A stretch of DNA of 64,000 nucleotides from Granulicella sp. WH15 (GTDB lineage Bacteria > Acidobacteriota > Terriglobia > Terriglobales > Acidobacteriaceae): assembly GCF_009914315.1 (NCBI RefSeq), contig NZ_CP042596.1, positions 3,348,001-3,412,000 on the forward strand, written 5' to 3'. Made by a program: the position numbers and the translations under genes. A model generated the notes under the pieces. That model did no database searches. It was not told the origin of the DNA and saw only the letters and a program-made list of their open reading frames with translations. This document shows positions 24,069 through 32,841 of the stretch, in pieces; within the stretch, counting starts at the first letter, position 1, and the number at the start of each line of letters is the position of its first letter.

Positions 24069-27000
24069 TTACATTTCAGCCGAGACTTCCACCGGCTTCA
24101 GCTTCTTCGCCTTCAGTGTCTCGTTCAGCTTGCCGAGCTCCACGCTGACGGTCTGATCGAAGGCCCTCTGCTGCTCATCGAGACGTCCGTTCAGCTCCTT
24201 ATCCACCTCGTACGCCTGCGCCGTGGGAGCCGCATCGCCCATCATCACGCTCTTATCCAGCGTGGCGATGTAGTTGTTCAGGCGAATCTGGAAGTTGAGC
24301 GGGTCCTGATTGCTGCGGTTCTTGGTCTGGTAGACAATCTCCTCGATCGTCTTCTGCTTGGCCAGCAGTTCCTCAGCCTGACTCTTCAGCGCGGCGTCAG
24401 GACTCTCCTTCAGCCGCTCGTTCACCTGCTTGCGAATCCCGCGAATCTTGCCGACGATCAGGTTCGCCTGCTCGAACTCGTTGCGGATCTTCCAGGCCAG
24501 GTCGAACTGCCTCTGCAAGTCTTCCTGCGTAGCATCGACACGCGGATCCTTAAGTACCTCGAGATCACGCGTCTGCGTCACACCGCCTGCAGTCAGCTTC
24601 ACATGGTACATACCCGGCACCGCCATCGGTCCGTTCTTCGGAGCCGCACCCCACACCACCATGCCGGGAAAGCCATAGGCAGCCGGATAGCGCAGGTTCC
24701 ACTGGAAGCGGTTCATGCCTTCCTTGTTGGTCGGCGGCTTCTGCGAAGGACGGCGACCCTCGCCATCATCCTCATCCTCAGCGGCCTTCTTACCCGGAGC
24801 AAGGCTGACAAACGTACCAATCACCTTGTTCGAGCTATCGAGCACCTCGACCTTCACCTCATCGACCGGCTTGGCCAGGAAGTAGTCGATAGCGGCATCG
24901 CCCAGGTTGCGCGTCGCCGGATGCGGCTGGAAGAGATGCACCTTCGCGTTCAACGTCTCAGGAGTCGTCTGGCGCAGCCAGTCGATGTCATCGAGGATGT
25001 AGAACGAGCGACCATGCGTGGCGATGACGAGGTCATACTTCTCCACGACGATATCGGCGATCTGCGTATCGGGAAGGTTATAGGCAAGCGACTTCCAGTG
25101 CGCACCGTCATCATACGAGACATAGATGGAGTGCTCCGTACCCGCATACAGCAAGCCCGGACGCACACGATCCTCCCGAATGACGCGGACAAAATCATTG
25201 GCAGGAATACCGTCGGTGATCTTCGTCCAGTGCTGCCCGTAGTCGCTGGTCTTGTAGATGTAAGGCGCGAAGTCGTCCATCTGATAACGGTTCGCGGCCA
25301 GATAAGCCGTGCCCGGCTTGTGCCACGAAGCATCGATCATGCCGATGCGGCTGTAGTGCGGCAGCCCCTCGGGAGTGATCTTCGCCCAGTTCGCACCGCC
25401 ATCCTTGGTGATGAAGGCGAGCCCATCATCCGAGCCAGTCCAGATGGTTCCCTTCTCCAGCCGCGAAGGCGCGATGCTGAAGATGGTCGCATAGATCTCC
25501 GGCCCGTTCTGGTCCTTGGTGATAGGACCGCCCGAATCCCCCAGCGTCTTGGGATCGGCCAGCGTCAGGTCCGGGCTGATAATCGTCCAGCTCTTGCCCG
25601 CGTTGGTGGTCTTGAAGAGGTGCTGCGAAGACGCATACATCGTGTTCGGATCGAGAGGATCGAAGACGATGGGGAAGGTCCACTGCCAACGCTCCTTCAG
25701 ACTCGCAGCCGACTGGCCGGAGAAGAAAAACGGATAAGGCTGAATATCCTGGCTCTGGCCATCGCGGCGATCGTACTTGGTCAGCATCGCGCCCTGGCTG
25801 CCCGCGAAGAAGATGTTCGGGTTCTTCGGATCGGGAGCGATGTAGCCGCTCTCGCCGCCGCCCACCGGATACATCCACAGCCCCTGCTTCTCCACCGGGT
25901 TGTGGAAGTTCGAGCCGCCCTTGCTGGCCACGCAGATGGTCGTGTTGTCCTGCTGCGCGCCGCACACCTGGTAAGGAATATCGGTGGTGGTGGCCACATG
26001 GTAGAGCTGCGCCGTGGGATAGGTCTCAGGCGTCCACGTCTCGGCGTGATCCACCGAGACCGTGCCGCCGCCGTCGTTGGACTCGATCATGCGGTTCGGG
26101 TTCTGCGGATCAATCCAAAGATCGTGGTTATCGCCGTGCGGCTGCTGCAACCGGTGAATGGTCTTACCGCCATCGAACGAGCGGTAGAAGTTCACGTTCG
26201 TAAAGTAGAGCGTGTTCTTGTCCTTAGGGTCTGCGGTCAGGCGCGTGTAGTAAAAAGCGCGCTGCCGAATGTTGCGATCCTCGCTCACCTTGGTCCACGT
26301 ATCACCCGCATTGTCCGAGCGATAGAGGCCGCCATTCTCGTTCTCGACCAGCGTGTAGATGGTGTTAGAGTCAGCCGAGATGGCAATACCGATCTTGCCG
26401 TCAGTACCCTCAGGCAAGCCGGGGTTGCGCGTAATGTCCTTCCACGTATCGCCGCCATCGACCGACTTGTACAGCTTGCTGGCCGGGCCGCCGCTCGATA
26501 GCGACCAGGGTGTGCGCTGCACATCCCAGATGGTGGCAAACATCACCTTGGGGTTGCGTGGATCAATCGCAAGATCCTCGGCACCTGCGTGGTCGTTCTC
26601 ATACAGAATCTTCTTCCAGCTCTTGCCGCCGTCGGTCGAGCGAAAGACACCACGCTCCGCACTGGGGCCGTAAGGATGTCCAAGCACCGCGGCATAAACG
26701 AGGTCCGGGTTATGGGCATCCACACGAATGCGCGAGATGGCCTGCGTGTCGTTGAGGCCCACGTTGGCCCACGTCTTGCCGCCGTCGGTCGTCTTGTACA
26801 CGCCGTCGCCCTGCATCACGTTGCCGCGCAGCTCCGACTCTCCCATGCCGACGTAAACGATATCTGGGTTCGACTGCGCAATCGCCATCGCGCCCACCGA
26901 AGAGCTATGAATCTTCTGATCGGTAATGGGCTTCCACGTCGCTCCACCATCCACCGTCTTCCAAAGCCCGCCGCCAACCGCGCCGAAGTAGTACTCGTTC

Positions 27001-27164
27001 GGACGCAGCGAGCTGCCCGCCGAGGTGAGCGAGCGGCCTCCGCGATCCGGCCCGATGTTGCGCCAGACCTGCGGCCCCGCCGGTGCTGCCTGTGCCATCG
27101 CCGTGCCCGCCTGTAGAGCCAGCGCCACAACCGAAACCGCGATACAACCCAATGACTTCTTCAT
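24069..27164 (-). CDS. Exported BNR/sortilin-repeat beta-propeller protein (copy 1)
   Basis: 1031 residues from the ATG at 27164, preceded by GGAAGGCGAGAG. Signal peptide about 1-25 (VVALALQAGTAMAQ). Residues about 35-740 are repeated blades of the VPS10/BNR kind, with recurring KTVDGGATW, KTTDGGKTW, RSTDGGKSW and KSVDGGDTW Asp-box motifs. The C-terminal 250 residues are helical and charged and contain a fibronectin/Ig-like segment. Often annotated as 'glycosyl hydrolase' or exo-sialidase-like, but no catalytic residues can be assigned, so a binding or scaffold role in the periplasm or at the surface is as likely. It lies 72 bases downstream of a paralogue on the same strand. Confidence 0.85.
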   Translation of the reverse strand: MKKSLGCIAVSVVALALQAGTAMAQAAPAGPQVWRNIGPDRGGRSLTSAGSSLRPNEYYFGAVGGGLWKTVDGGATWKPITDQKIHSSSVGAMAIAQSNPDIVYVGMGESELRGNVMQGDGVYKTTDGGKTWANVGLNDTQAISRIRVDAHNPDLVYAAVLGHPYGPSAERGVFRSTDGGKSWKKILYENDHAGAEDLAIDPRNPKVMFATIWDVQRTPWSLSSGGPASKLYKSVDGGDTWKDITRNPGLPEGTDGKIGIAISADSNTIYTLVENENGGLYRSDNAGDTWTKVSEDRNIRQRAFYYTRLTADPKDKNTLYFTNVNFYRSFDGGKTIHRLQQPHGDNHDLWIDPQNPNRMIESNDGGGTVSVDHAETWTPETYPTAQLYHVATTTDIPYQVCGAQQDNTTICVASKGGSNFHNPVEKQGLWMYPVGGGESGYIAPDPKNPNIFFAGSQGAMLTKYDRRDGQSQDIQPYPFFFSGQSAASLKERWQWTFPIVFDPLDPNTMYASSQHLFKTTNAGKSWTIISPDLTLADPKTLGDSGGPITKDQNGPEIYATIFSIAPSRLEKGTIWTGSDDGLAFITKDGGANWAKITPEGLPHYSRIGMIDASWHKPGTAYLAANRYQMDDFAPYIYKTSDYGQHWTKITDGIPANDFVRVIREDRVRPGLLYAGTEHSIYVSYDDGAHWKSLAYNLPDTQIADIVVEKYDLVIATHGRSFYILDDIDWLRQTTPETLNAKVHLFQPHPATRNLGDAAIDYFLAKPVDEVKVEVLDSSNKVIGTFVSLAPGKKAAEDEDDGEGRRPSQKPPTNKEGMNRFQWNLRYPAAYGFPGMVVWGAAPKNGPMAVPGMYHVKLTAGGVTQTRDLEVLKDPRVDATQEDLQRQFDLAWKIRNEFEQANLIVGKIRGIRKQVNERLKESPDAALKSQAEELLAKQKTIEEIVYQTKNRSNQDPLNFQIRLNNYIATLDKSVMMGDAAPTAQAYEVDKELNGRLDEQQRAFDQTVSVELGKLNETLKAKKLKPVEVSAEM

Positions 27165-27236
27165 CTCTCGCCTTCCAATCTCGTTCAAATTGCACAAGAC
27201 AACAGCGGCCCTCCACAGGGGAGGGCCGCTAGCCGT

Positions 27237-30200
27237 TTACTCGGACTTCTTCAGATTGACCGCCGGAATCTTCTGATCCTCGACCAGCTTGTTGAAGCTG
27301 GACACATCGGTCGTCACGATCTGGTTCAGGTGATCGGTCTCCACCTTGAGCTTCGCCGACAGGTCGTCGAAGACCTCGTAGCTCTGCGCCGTCGGTGCGA
27401 TATCGTTCGCCTGTACCACGCCCAACAGAGAGCCGATCTTGTTGTTCAGCTTGATGGGGAAGTTCAGCGCGTCTTCATTGGCCTGCAGCTTCGTCTGGTA
27501 GATGTTGTTCTCCACCACGCTCAACTGCTCGATGATCGACTTGGCCTTGGCGCGAACGTCCGCACCACCGGCTGTCGTGTAGGGCTGCAACTGCTTCTTC
27601 GCCGCGCGGATAGAAATAACGCTCTGGTTCGCCTCAGTCAGCTTCGCTTCGACCTTCAGAGCAAGATCGAGTTGCTTAGCCATATCCTCCGGCGTACCCG
27701 GCGAGCGTGGGTCCTTGATGATCTCGAACGGCTCGGTCTGCGCCTTGCCGTCGACGACCAGCTCCACCTTGTAAGTACCCGGCACCGCCAGCGGACCACG
27801 CAGCGAAGCCGCCCACATCAGCAGCCCCGGGAAGCCCGTCGCGTCCTCATAGCGCATGTTCCACACGAAGCGGTTCATGCCCTCGCGCGCCGGAGCCAGC
27901 GGCTTCGCAGGAATCCCCGACTCCTCCTCATCCATTCCTGGCACCGTCTCCACCGGCTCGGCCTTGCTCGAGAACTCGTTAATGACCTTGCCGCTGTTAT
28001 CGAGGAAGCGCAGCTTCACCTCCGCGGGCTTGCTCTTCAAGTAGTAGTTCACCACCACGCCGCTGGGCGGATTCTGCCCACCACCCGCCGGAGCGATTCC
28101 CGGCTGACGACCCGGCGCGGAGTAGCGCACAGTCTTCTTCGGCGCAAACAGCTTCACCGTCGCCGACGACGCATTGAAGCTGGCTGGATCGAGCGCCCTC
28201 ACCAGCGGCAGATCGCCCAGCACATAGAACGCGCGCCCCTGCGTAGCGACGACCAAATCGTCATCCCGCTTCTGGAAGGTAAGGTCGGTGATCGGCACCT
28301 CGGGCAGGTTCAACTGGAACCGCTGCCACGACTCGCCATCGTTGTACGAGATGTAGAGGTGCGACTCCGTGCCCGCGAAGAGCAAGCCCTTCTTCTTCGG
28401 ATCGGGCCGAATGGTGCGGGTAAAGTCATCAGCCGGAATCCCGCTGACGATCTTCTGCCAAGTCTTGCCGAAGTCCGTCGTCCTGTAGAGGAAGGGGTGG
28501 TAGTCGTCCGAGAGATACATCGTCGCGGCAATGTAGGCCGTGCCCGCATCGAACGGCGAGGCCGCGATACAGTTGATGCGAATCCAGTCGGGCATCCCCT
28601 TCGGCGTAACATCCGCCCAGTTCTTGCCGCCGTCGCGGGTCAGGTGGACGAGCCCGTCATCAGCCCCAGCCCAGATCGTCCCCGCCGCCACCGGCGATTC
28701 GTCGATCGTATAGATCGTGTCGTAGTACTCGACCGCCGTGTTGTCCTTGGTGATCGGCCCGCCAACCGGCCCCTGCTTCGACTTATCATTGCGGGTCAGA
28801 TCGGGGCTGATCGCCTTCCAGTGCTGGCCCTCGTCCGTCGTCTCGAAGAGAACGTTGCCGCCCGCGTAGAGCTTCTTCGGATCGTTGGGCGAGAACATCA
28901 TCGGAAAGCTCCACTGGAAGCGATACTTCATCGCCTCCGCACCCGAGCCCATCGGGTTATCCGGCCACACGTTGATCTGCCGTAGCGAAGCCGTCTTGCG
29001 GTCGTAGCGAGTCAGCAGCCCGTCGTAAGAACCGGCATACACAAAGTCCGAGTTCTTCGGGTCCGGCGCGATCCAGCCGCTCTCGCCGCCGCCAACCGAG
29101 TGCCAGTTGGTCTGGTTGATGACGCCCTCGTTGGCGTAGCTATCAATCGCCACAGTAGTCGAGTCCTGCTGCGCGCCGTAGATGTGATACGGAAAGTCGT
29201 TGTCCGTGACCACGCGGTAGAATTGCGCCGTGGGCTGGTTCTGCTCCGTGCTCCAGCTCTTGCCGCCGTCGTAGGAGATCTGCGCTCCGCCGTCCGACGA
29301 CTCGATGAAGCGGTTCGGGTCTTCCGGCGCGATCCACATGTCATGGTTATCGCCATGCTCGTTCGGAATCTGGTCGAAGGTCTTGCCGCCGTCGGTCGAG
29401 CGGAAGAACCCGGTGTTCAGCGCATAGATCTCATTGGCGTCCTTGGGGTCGGCAAAGATCTGCGAGTAGTACCAAGCCCGCTGGCGCAGAATGCGCTGAT
29501 CGTTAACCTTCTTCCACGTAGCGCCCGCGTCCTCAGAGCGGAAGATGCCGCCGTCCTCAGCCTCCACCAGCGCCCAGATGCGATCCGGGTTTACCGGCGA
29601 GACGGTAACGCCAATACGACCCAGCACACCCTTCGGCAGACCGGGGTTACGGGTCAGTTCCTTCCAGGTATCGCCGCCGTCCATCGACTTCCAGATTCCG
29701 CCATCCGGTCCACCGCTCTCAAATCCCCACGGCTCGCGATTGAACTGCCAGATAGTGGCATAGAGAATATTCGAGTTGCTGGGGTCGATGATGAGGTCCG
29801 ACGCGCCAGCCTTGTTGCTCTTGAAGAGAACCTTCTTCCAGCTCTTACCGCCGTCATTCGAGCGGAAAACTCCACGCTCTTCATTAGGACCAGTCATGTG
29901 TCCCACCGCAGCCACATAAACCAGGTTCGGGTCCTTCGGATCAACGCAGATACGCCCAATCTGCTGCGTATCTTCAAGGCCGATGTGCTTCCACGTCTTG
30001 CCCGCGTCAGTGGACTTGTACACACCGTCGCCGTGCGAGGCATTGCCGCGCATCGGAGCCTCACCCGTGCCGATGTAGATTACGTTCGGGTCCGACGGAG
30101 CCACGGCAATCGCGCCAATAGAGCCGAAGTTGATCTGCCCATCCGTAATCGGCTTCCAGCTATGCCCGCCGTCCACCGTCTTGAACACACCGCCGCCCGT

Positions 30201-30446
30201 GCCGCCGAAGTAGAACACCAGCGGCTGGTTCCGCACGCCACTCACCGCGACCACGCGGCCTCCACGGAAGGGTCCGACCTGACGGAAAGAAAGCCCCTTC
30301 AGCGGGTCAGGAGCGCCTTGAGCAGTCCCTTGGGCCAGCACCGAGCTGCCCAGCAGCAGAGCAGCACAGGAGATGGAGAAACAGGCTTTCAGCGAGAAAG
30401 GCGCAAACGAGCGGAGCAGGCGGACGGGGGTATTGCGATCTGACAC
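27237..30446 (-). CDS. Exported BNR/sortilin-repeat beta-propeller protein (copy 2)
   Basis: About 1069 residues. Start chosen at the GTG at 30446, which has GAGGG five bases upstream; an in-frame GTG at 30458 is possible. A signal peptide ends near SSVLAQG. Domain order matches the downstream copy: propeller blades with Asp-box motifs (KTVDGGHSW, KSTDAGKTW, RSNDGGKSW, KSMDGGDTW) to about residue 740, then a charged, mostly helical C-terminal part with the shared segment PAREGMNRFVWNMRYEDA. The two genes are clearly a tandem duplication that has diverged. Biochemical role unknown. The upstream DNA holds candidate BlaI-type sites shared with the divergent regulator. Confidence 0.85.
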   Translation of the reverse strand: MSDRNTPVRLLRSFAPFSLKACFSISCAALLLGSSVLAQGTAQGAPDPLKGLSFRQVGPFRGGRVVAVSGVRNQPLVFYFGGTGGGVFKTVDGGHSWKPITDGQINFGSIGAIAVAPSDPNVIYIGTGEAPMRGNASHGDGVYKSTDAGKTWKHIGLEDTQQIGRICVDPKDPNLVYVAAVGHMTGPNEERGVFRSNDGGKSWKKVLFKSNKAGASDLIIDPSNSNILYATIWQFNREPWGFESGGPDGGIWKSMDGGDTWKELTRNPGLPKGVLGRIGVTVSPVNPDRIWALVEAEDGGIFRSEDAGATWKKVNDQRILRQRAWYYSQIFADPKDANEIYALNTGFFRSTDGGKTFDQIPNEHGDNHDMWIAPEDPNRFIESSDGGAQISYDGGKSWSTEQNQPTAQFYRVVTDNDFPYHIYGAQQDSTTVAIDSYANEGVINQTNWHSVGGGESGWIAPDPKNSDFVYAGSYDGLLTRYDRKTASLRQINVWPDNPMGSGAEAMKYRFQWSFPMMFSPNDPKKLYAGGNVLFETTDEGQHWKAISPDLTRNDKSKQGPVGGPITKDNTAVEYYDTIYTIDESPVAAGTIWAGADDGLVHLTRDGGKNWADVTPKGMPDWIRINCIAASPFDAGTAYIAATMYLSDDYHPFLYRTTDFGKTWQKIVSGIPADDFTRTIRPDPKKKGLLFAGTESHLYISYNDGESWQRFQLNLPEVPITDLTFQKRDDDLVVATQGRAFYVLGDLPLVRALDPASFNASSATVKLFAPKKTVRYSAPGRQPGIAPAGGGQNPPSGVVVNYYLKSKPAEVKLRFLDNSGKVINEFSSKAEPVETVPGMDEEESGIPAKPLAPAREGMNRFVWNMRYEDATGFPGLLMWAASLRGPLAVPGTYKVELVVDGKAQTEPFEIIKDPRSPGTPEDMAKQLDLALKVEAKLTEANQSVISIRAAKKQLQPYTTAGGADVRAKAKSIIEQLSVVENNIYQTKLQANEDALNFPIKLNNKIGSLLGVVQANDIAPTAQSYEVFDDLSAKLKVETDHLNQIVTTDVSSFNKLVEDQKIPAVNLKKSE

Positions 30447-30803
30447 AGAAGCCCTCACAGGAAGCAGTTGGCACTACTTTTCAGGCTGGCGGCAGAGTCC
30501 ACTCACCAGCCCGACATGGCAGGGAACGGAAGACGTCCCCCGGTGACGAAAGCGGCGATGCTTGTATCTACTTCTGGAAATTCTGGAAATCCGATTTCTG
30601 ACCACTGCACGGCAAAGCACGCCAAGCACGGGAGACCCTGCTGGATTCACAACTACTATGCCGGTAGTAATCCTATGCTGATAGTAGATGCGTTTCGTGT
30701 CAATGAAATTCTGAAGAACACTTCCCCACCCGCGCCCGCGTCATGGGATAAGATAGCGATCAAACCCGAAACCAACGCACTTCCAGCAGAGATCCGGTTC
30801 TTT
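30447..30803. other. Divergent control region of the BNR genes and blaI-like gene
   Basis: About 360 bases between divergent starts. It contains the tandem dyads listed separately at 30654-30686 and a direct repeat of TTCTGGAAA (TTCTGGAAATTCTGGAAA, around 30580). The frame of the BlaI gene stays open through it but without family resemblance. Confidence 0.6.
30654..30686. promoter_or_regulatory. Tandem 16-bp dyads, candidate BlaI-family operator
   Basis: TACTATGCCGGTAGTA (30654-30669) and TCCTATGCTGATAGTA (30671-30686) match at 13 of 16 positions and are both inverted repeats, set one base apart (17-bp period). This is the arrangement expected for BlaI/MecI/CopY dimers binding in tandem. They sit 118-150 bases before the BlaI start. 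Confidence 0.65.
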
Positions 30804-31256
30804 ATGATGCGTACGCTCTCCGAACTCCTATCCGGCCGTTCCCTCAATCGCGGCCCCTCGCTCGGCCGGCTTGAGGCCGAGGTACTGCGCATCCTCTGGG
30901 CGCGCGGCGAGAGCTCCGTGCGCGACGTGCTCGGCCATCTGAGCCGCCCGCTCGCATACACCACCGTCATGACCACGCTTGACCGCCTCTTCAAGAAGGG
31001 CCTGCTCGACCGCCACATGGCCGACCGCACCTTCCGCTACATCCCCTGCGTCCCCCGGCGTACGGAGAGCGAGGAGCCAGCCACCGACGTGCCGCTCTTC
31101 CACTCGCAGGAGGCCCGCGAGCTGCTCGTCTCGCACCTGGTCGACACCGTCTGCGAGTACGACGAGACCCTGCTCGCCGAGCTGGAAAAAAACATCGCCG
31201 AACGCCGCCGCCAGTACGAACTCAAGGCCAGCCATGAAGAACCAGCCACGAAGTAA
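30804..31256 (+). CDS. BlaI/MecI/CopY-family transcriptional repressor
   Basis: 150 residues from the ATG at 30804 (another ATG at 30807), which gives the usual BlaI length; upstream open codons are spacer. The winged helix is LGRLEAEVLRILWARGESSV...PLAYTTVMTTLDRLFKKGLL at about 19-70, the recognition helix being AYTTVMTTLDRL. The C-terminal helices (about 90-140) serve dimerisation. In classical systems a membrane M56 protease of the BlaR1/MecR1 type inactivates this repressor; such a protein is encoded 15 bases downstream. Here the neighbours are Oar-like receptors rather than beta-lactamase, so the signal is probably a nutrient or envelope cue. Confidence 0.9.
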   Translation: MMRTLSELLSGRSLNRGPSLGRLEAEVLRILWARGESSVRDVLGHLSRPLAYTTVMTTLDRLFKKGLLDRHMADRTFRYIPCVPRRTESEEPATDVPLFHSQEARELLVSHLVDTVCEYDETLLAELEKNIAERRRQYELKASHEEPATK

Positions 31257-31271
31257 AGGAGCGTATCGCCC

Positions 31272-32198
31272 ATGAGCTACACGCTGCGTCTCGCCTGCGC
31301 CTGCCTCGCCTCCTTCTTCCTCGTCCACGTCGCGGCGAGCCTGCTGATCCTCGCACTCTCCTCGGTCGCCACGCGGCTCGCAGTGCGAATGCGCGCCTCC
31401 TCGGGCGCCCTGCTGCTCTTCGGCCTGCGCCTGCTGCCGCTCACCCTCTCCACCCTGACCGTCCTGCTCTTCTGCATCCCCAGCTACCTGCGCTTCGAGC
31501 AGGACGCCAGCGAGAGCATCGGCTACCCCTGCCTGGCCTTCGCGGCTGCCGGAGCCGCCCTCATCGCGGCAGCGGCGATGCGCTTCGTCTGGGCACTCTT
31601 CGCCTCGCACCGCATCGCGCAGGATGAGGCCTCGCCCCGCATCGGCATACGTTCTCCCTTTACCCTGGTGGGCTTCCTGCACCCCCGCCTGATCGTCTCG
31701 CACCGCGCCCGCCAGGCCCTCTCGCAGAGCCAGATGGAGGCTGCCCTGCTCCACGAGGAGGCGCACCGCCAGTCCTACGACAACCTGAAGCGTCTTGCGA
31801 TGGTCTCCGCCCCCGGCGTGCTGCCGCTGCACCCCACCTTCCGCTCGCTGGAGCAGCAGTGGGCGCGCATGGCCGAGTGGGCCGCCGACGATGCCGCTGT
31901 GGCCTCCGAGCCCATGCGCGCCATCGCCCTGGCCGAAGCCCTAGTCCGCGTCGCCCGCCTCTCCACCCGCAGCGAGCAGATCCCCGTCGTCAGTTCGCTG
32001 GTAGCCTGCAAGGACGACCTCGGCGAGCGCGTCCAGCGCCTTCTCGGCCCCACCGCACAGGCCACGCCGACCACCGGGCACTCTCGTCTCCGCACGGCAG
32101 CCGTCGCCACAGCCGCAGCCATCATCACCCTGCTGGCCACCCATCAGCGCGAGGTCCTCTCCCTGGTCCACAGCGCGATGGAGTTCCTGGTCCACTAG
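31272..32198 (+). CDS. M56-family (BlaR1-like) membrane metalloprotease
   Basis: 308 residues. Hydrophobic helices at about 10-33, 45-70 and 85-110, then the gluzincin motif H161-E-E-A-H165 in LLHEEAHRQS, and a downstream acidic cluster EWAADDAAV that could supply the third zinc ligand, plus a final hydrophobic segment near 280-300. It lacks the large extracellular penicillin-binding sensor domain of BlaR1 (about 600 residues in total), so sensing must work differently. AAAGGAG precedes the ATG. Together with the BlaI-type repressor it forms a two-gene regulatory unit; cleavage of the repressor is inferred from the family. Confidence 0.85.
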   Translation: MSYTLRLACACLASFFLVHVAASLLILALSSVATRLAVRMRASSGALLLFGLRLLPLTLSTLTVLLFCIPSYLRFEQDASESIGYPCLAFAAAGAALIAAAAMRFVWALFASHRIAQDEASPRIGIRSPFTLVGFLHPRLIVSHRARQALSQSQMEAALLHEEAHRQSYDNLKRLAMVSAPGVLPLHPTFRSLEQQWARMAEWAADDAAVASEPMRAIALAEALVRVARLSTRSEQIPVVSSLVACKDDLGERVQRLLGPTAQATPTTGHSRLRTAAVATAAAIITLLATHQREVLSLVHSAMEFLVH

Positions 32199-32353
32199 CC
32201 CGCTCCAACAAAGAGCAAGGCGAAACGGGGATAAAAAAGGATAAAAGGGGATAAGAGCGGAGCCTGAAGATCCTTGCCTCACACGAGGCATCCCTTCCTG
32301 TCGAACTTTCCAGTCCAGCAAATGTACTCCGGCGCGAGAGCGCTTTTGCTGCT

Positions 32354-32493
32354 GCCTGTTTTCTTGGTTGTCATTCAGGAGCGAAGCGGAGGAATCTGCT
32401 GTTGTCGTTGCTTCTGGGGTAGGTCCGGGCCTTAGCCCGGACATTAAAACTCGCCACAGAAACGGGCTTTAGCCCCCGAGGTATGCTTTCTCC
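32354..32493. repeat. Long interspersed repeat (family A), copy 1
   Basis: Begins GCCTGTTTTCTTGGTTGTCA, continues through GGAGCGAAGCGGAGGAATC and ends with two GC hairpins (TCCGGGCCTTAGCCCGGA and CGGGCTTTAGCCC) and GAGGTATGCTTTC. Nearly identical copies occur at 38793-38944 and 55754-55905; this copy is about 12 bases shorter in the T/G-rich middle. Confidence 0.9.
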
Positions 32494-32509
32494 ATCCCAA
32501 CCCAGACCC

Positions 32510-32534
32510 TTAAGGGCACGGCTTCAGCCGTGCC
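32510..32534. repeat. GC hairpin repeat (family D), copy 1
   Basis: TTAAGGGCACGGCTTC followed by AGCCGTGCC; the same palindromic unit recurs at 45391-45415 and, as a nearly perfect 30-base palindrome, at 59098-59127. Confidence 0.85.
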
Positions 32535-32664
32535 ATCCCAGCCTGCCGACAAACCGGCTTTAGCCGCTGAGGAACGCTTTCTTACAACGAGCAAAGCCCT
32601 CCTGCCGGACGCCCCACCTACGCGGAAGCCCCAAATCCCCATTGCCCAAAACAAAAAATCCTCG

Positions 32665-32733
32665 CTGCCAACCCAACGGAAGGCCCCATGCCGATAATCC
32701 TGCCCATACCGCCCCGAGAACGGTACGAAGTAC
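32665..32733. repeat. Gene-boundary repeat (family B), copy 1
   Basis: CTGCCAACCCAACGGAAGGC, CCCATGCC, then CCGCCCCGAGAACGGTACGA and AGTAC. It ends directly at the operator-like dyad before the second receptor gene. Other copies: 43351-43414, 46876-46945, 52209-52276. Confidence 0.85.
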
Positions 32734-32734
32734 C

Positions 32735-32780
32735 TACTACGGCTGGTAGTACGACTTGGGCACTACTATCGTGATCGTTA
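32735..32780. promoter_or_regulatory. Candidate BlaI-family operator before the second receptor gene
   Basis: TACTAC-GGCTG-GTAGTA (32735-32751) is a perfect 6+6 inverted repeat closely like TACTATGCCGGTAGTA in front of the BlaI gene. A second TACTAT half-site follows at 32764. The distance to the receptor's ATG is about 90 bases, where a repressor would act. Confidence 0.6.
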
Positions 32781-32841
32781 ATCCCGTTTATTGCAGTTCC
32801 ATAAAAATATTCTCCGTCTGCACCAAAATCTTTGGAGGCAC

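Larger units (their letters stand above)
32199..32841. other. Repeat-rich spacer before the second receptor gene
   Basis: About 640 bases made almost wholly of interspersed repeats: one copy of the long repeat (32354-32493), a hairpin (32510-32534), a CCTGCCGGAC-containing segment near 32600 and one copy of the gene-boundary repeat (32665-32733), followed directly by candidate operator dyads. Open frames here are translations of the repeats and are not genes. Confidence 0.7.

Noticed and set aside
24603..26501. Open frame of 632 codons on the plus strand over the first BNR gene
   Set aside because: Antisense to a protein with clear repeat motifs; composition is of shadow type.
27330..28985. 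Open frame of 551 codons on the plus strand over the second BNR gene
   Set aside because: Same reason: antisense shadow of a real coding region.
32199..32841. Clustered short repeats considered as a CRISPR array
   Set aside because: The repeats are of different families, not regularly spaced, and have no unique spacers of constant length.
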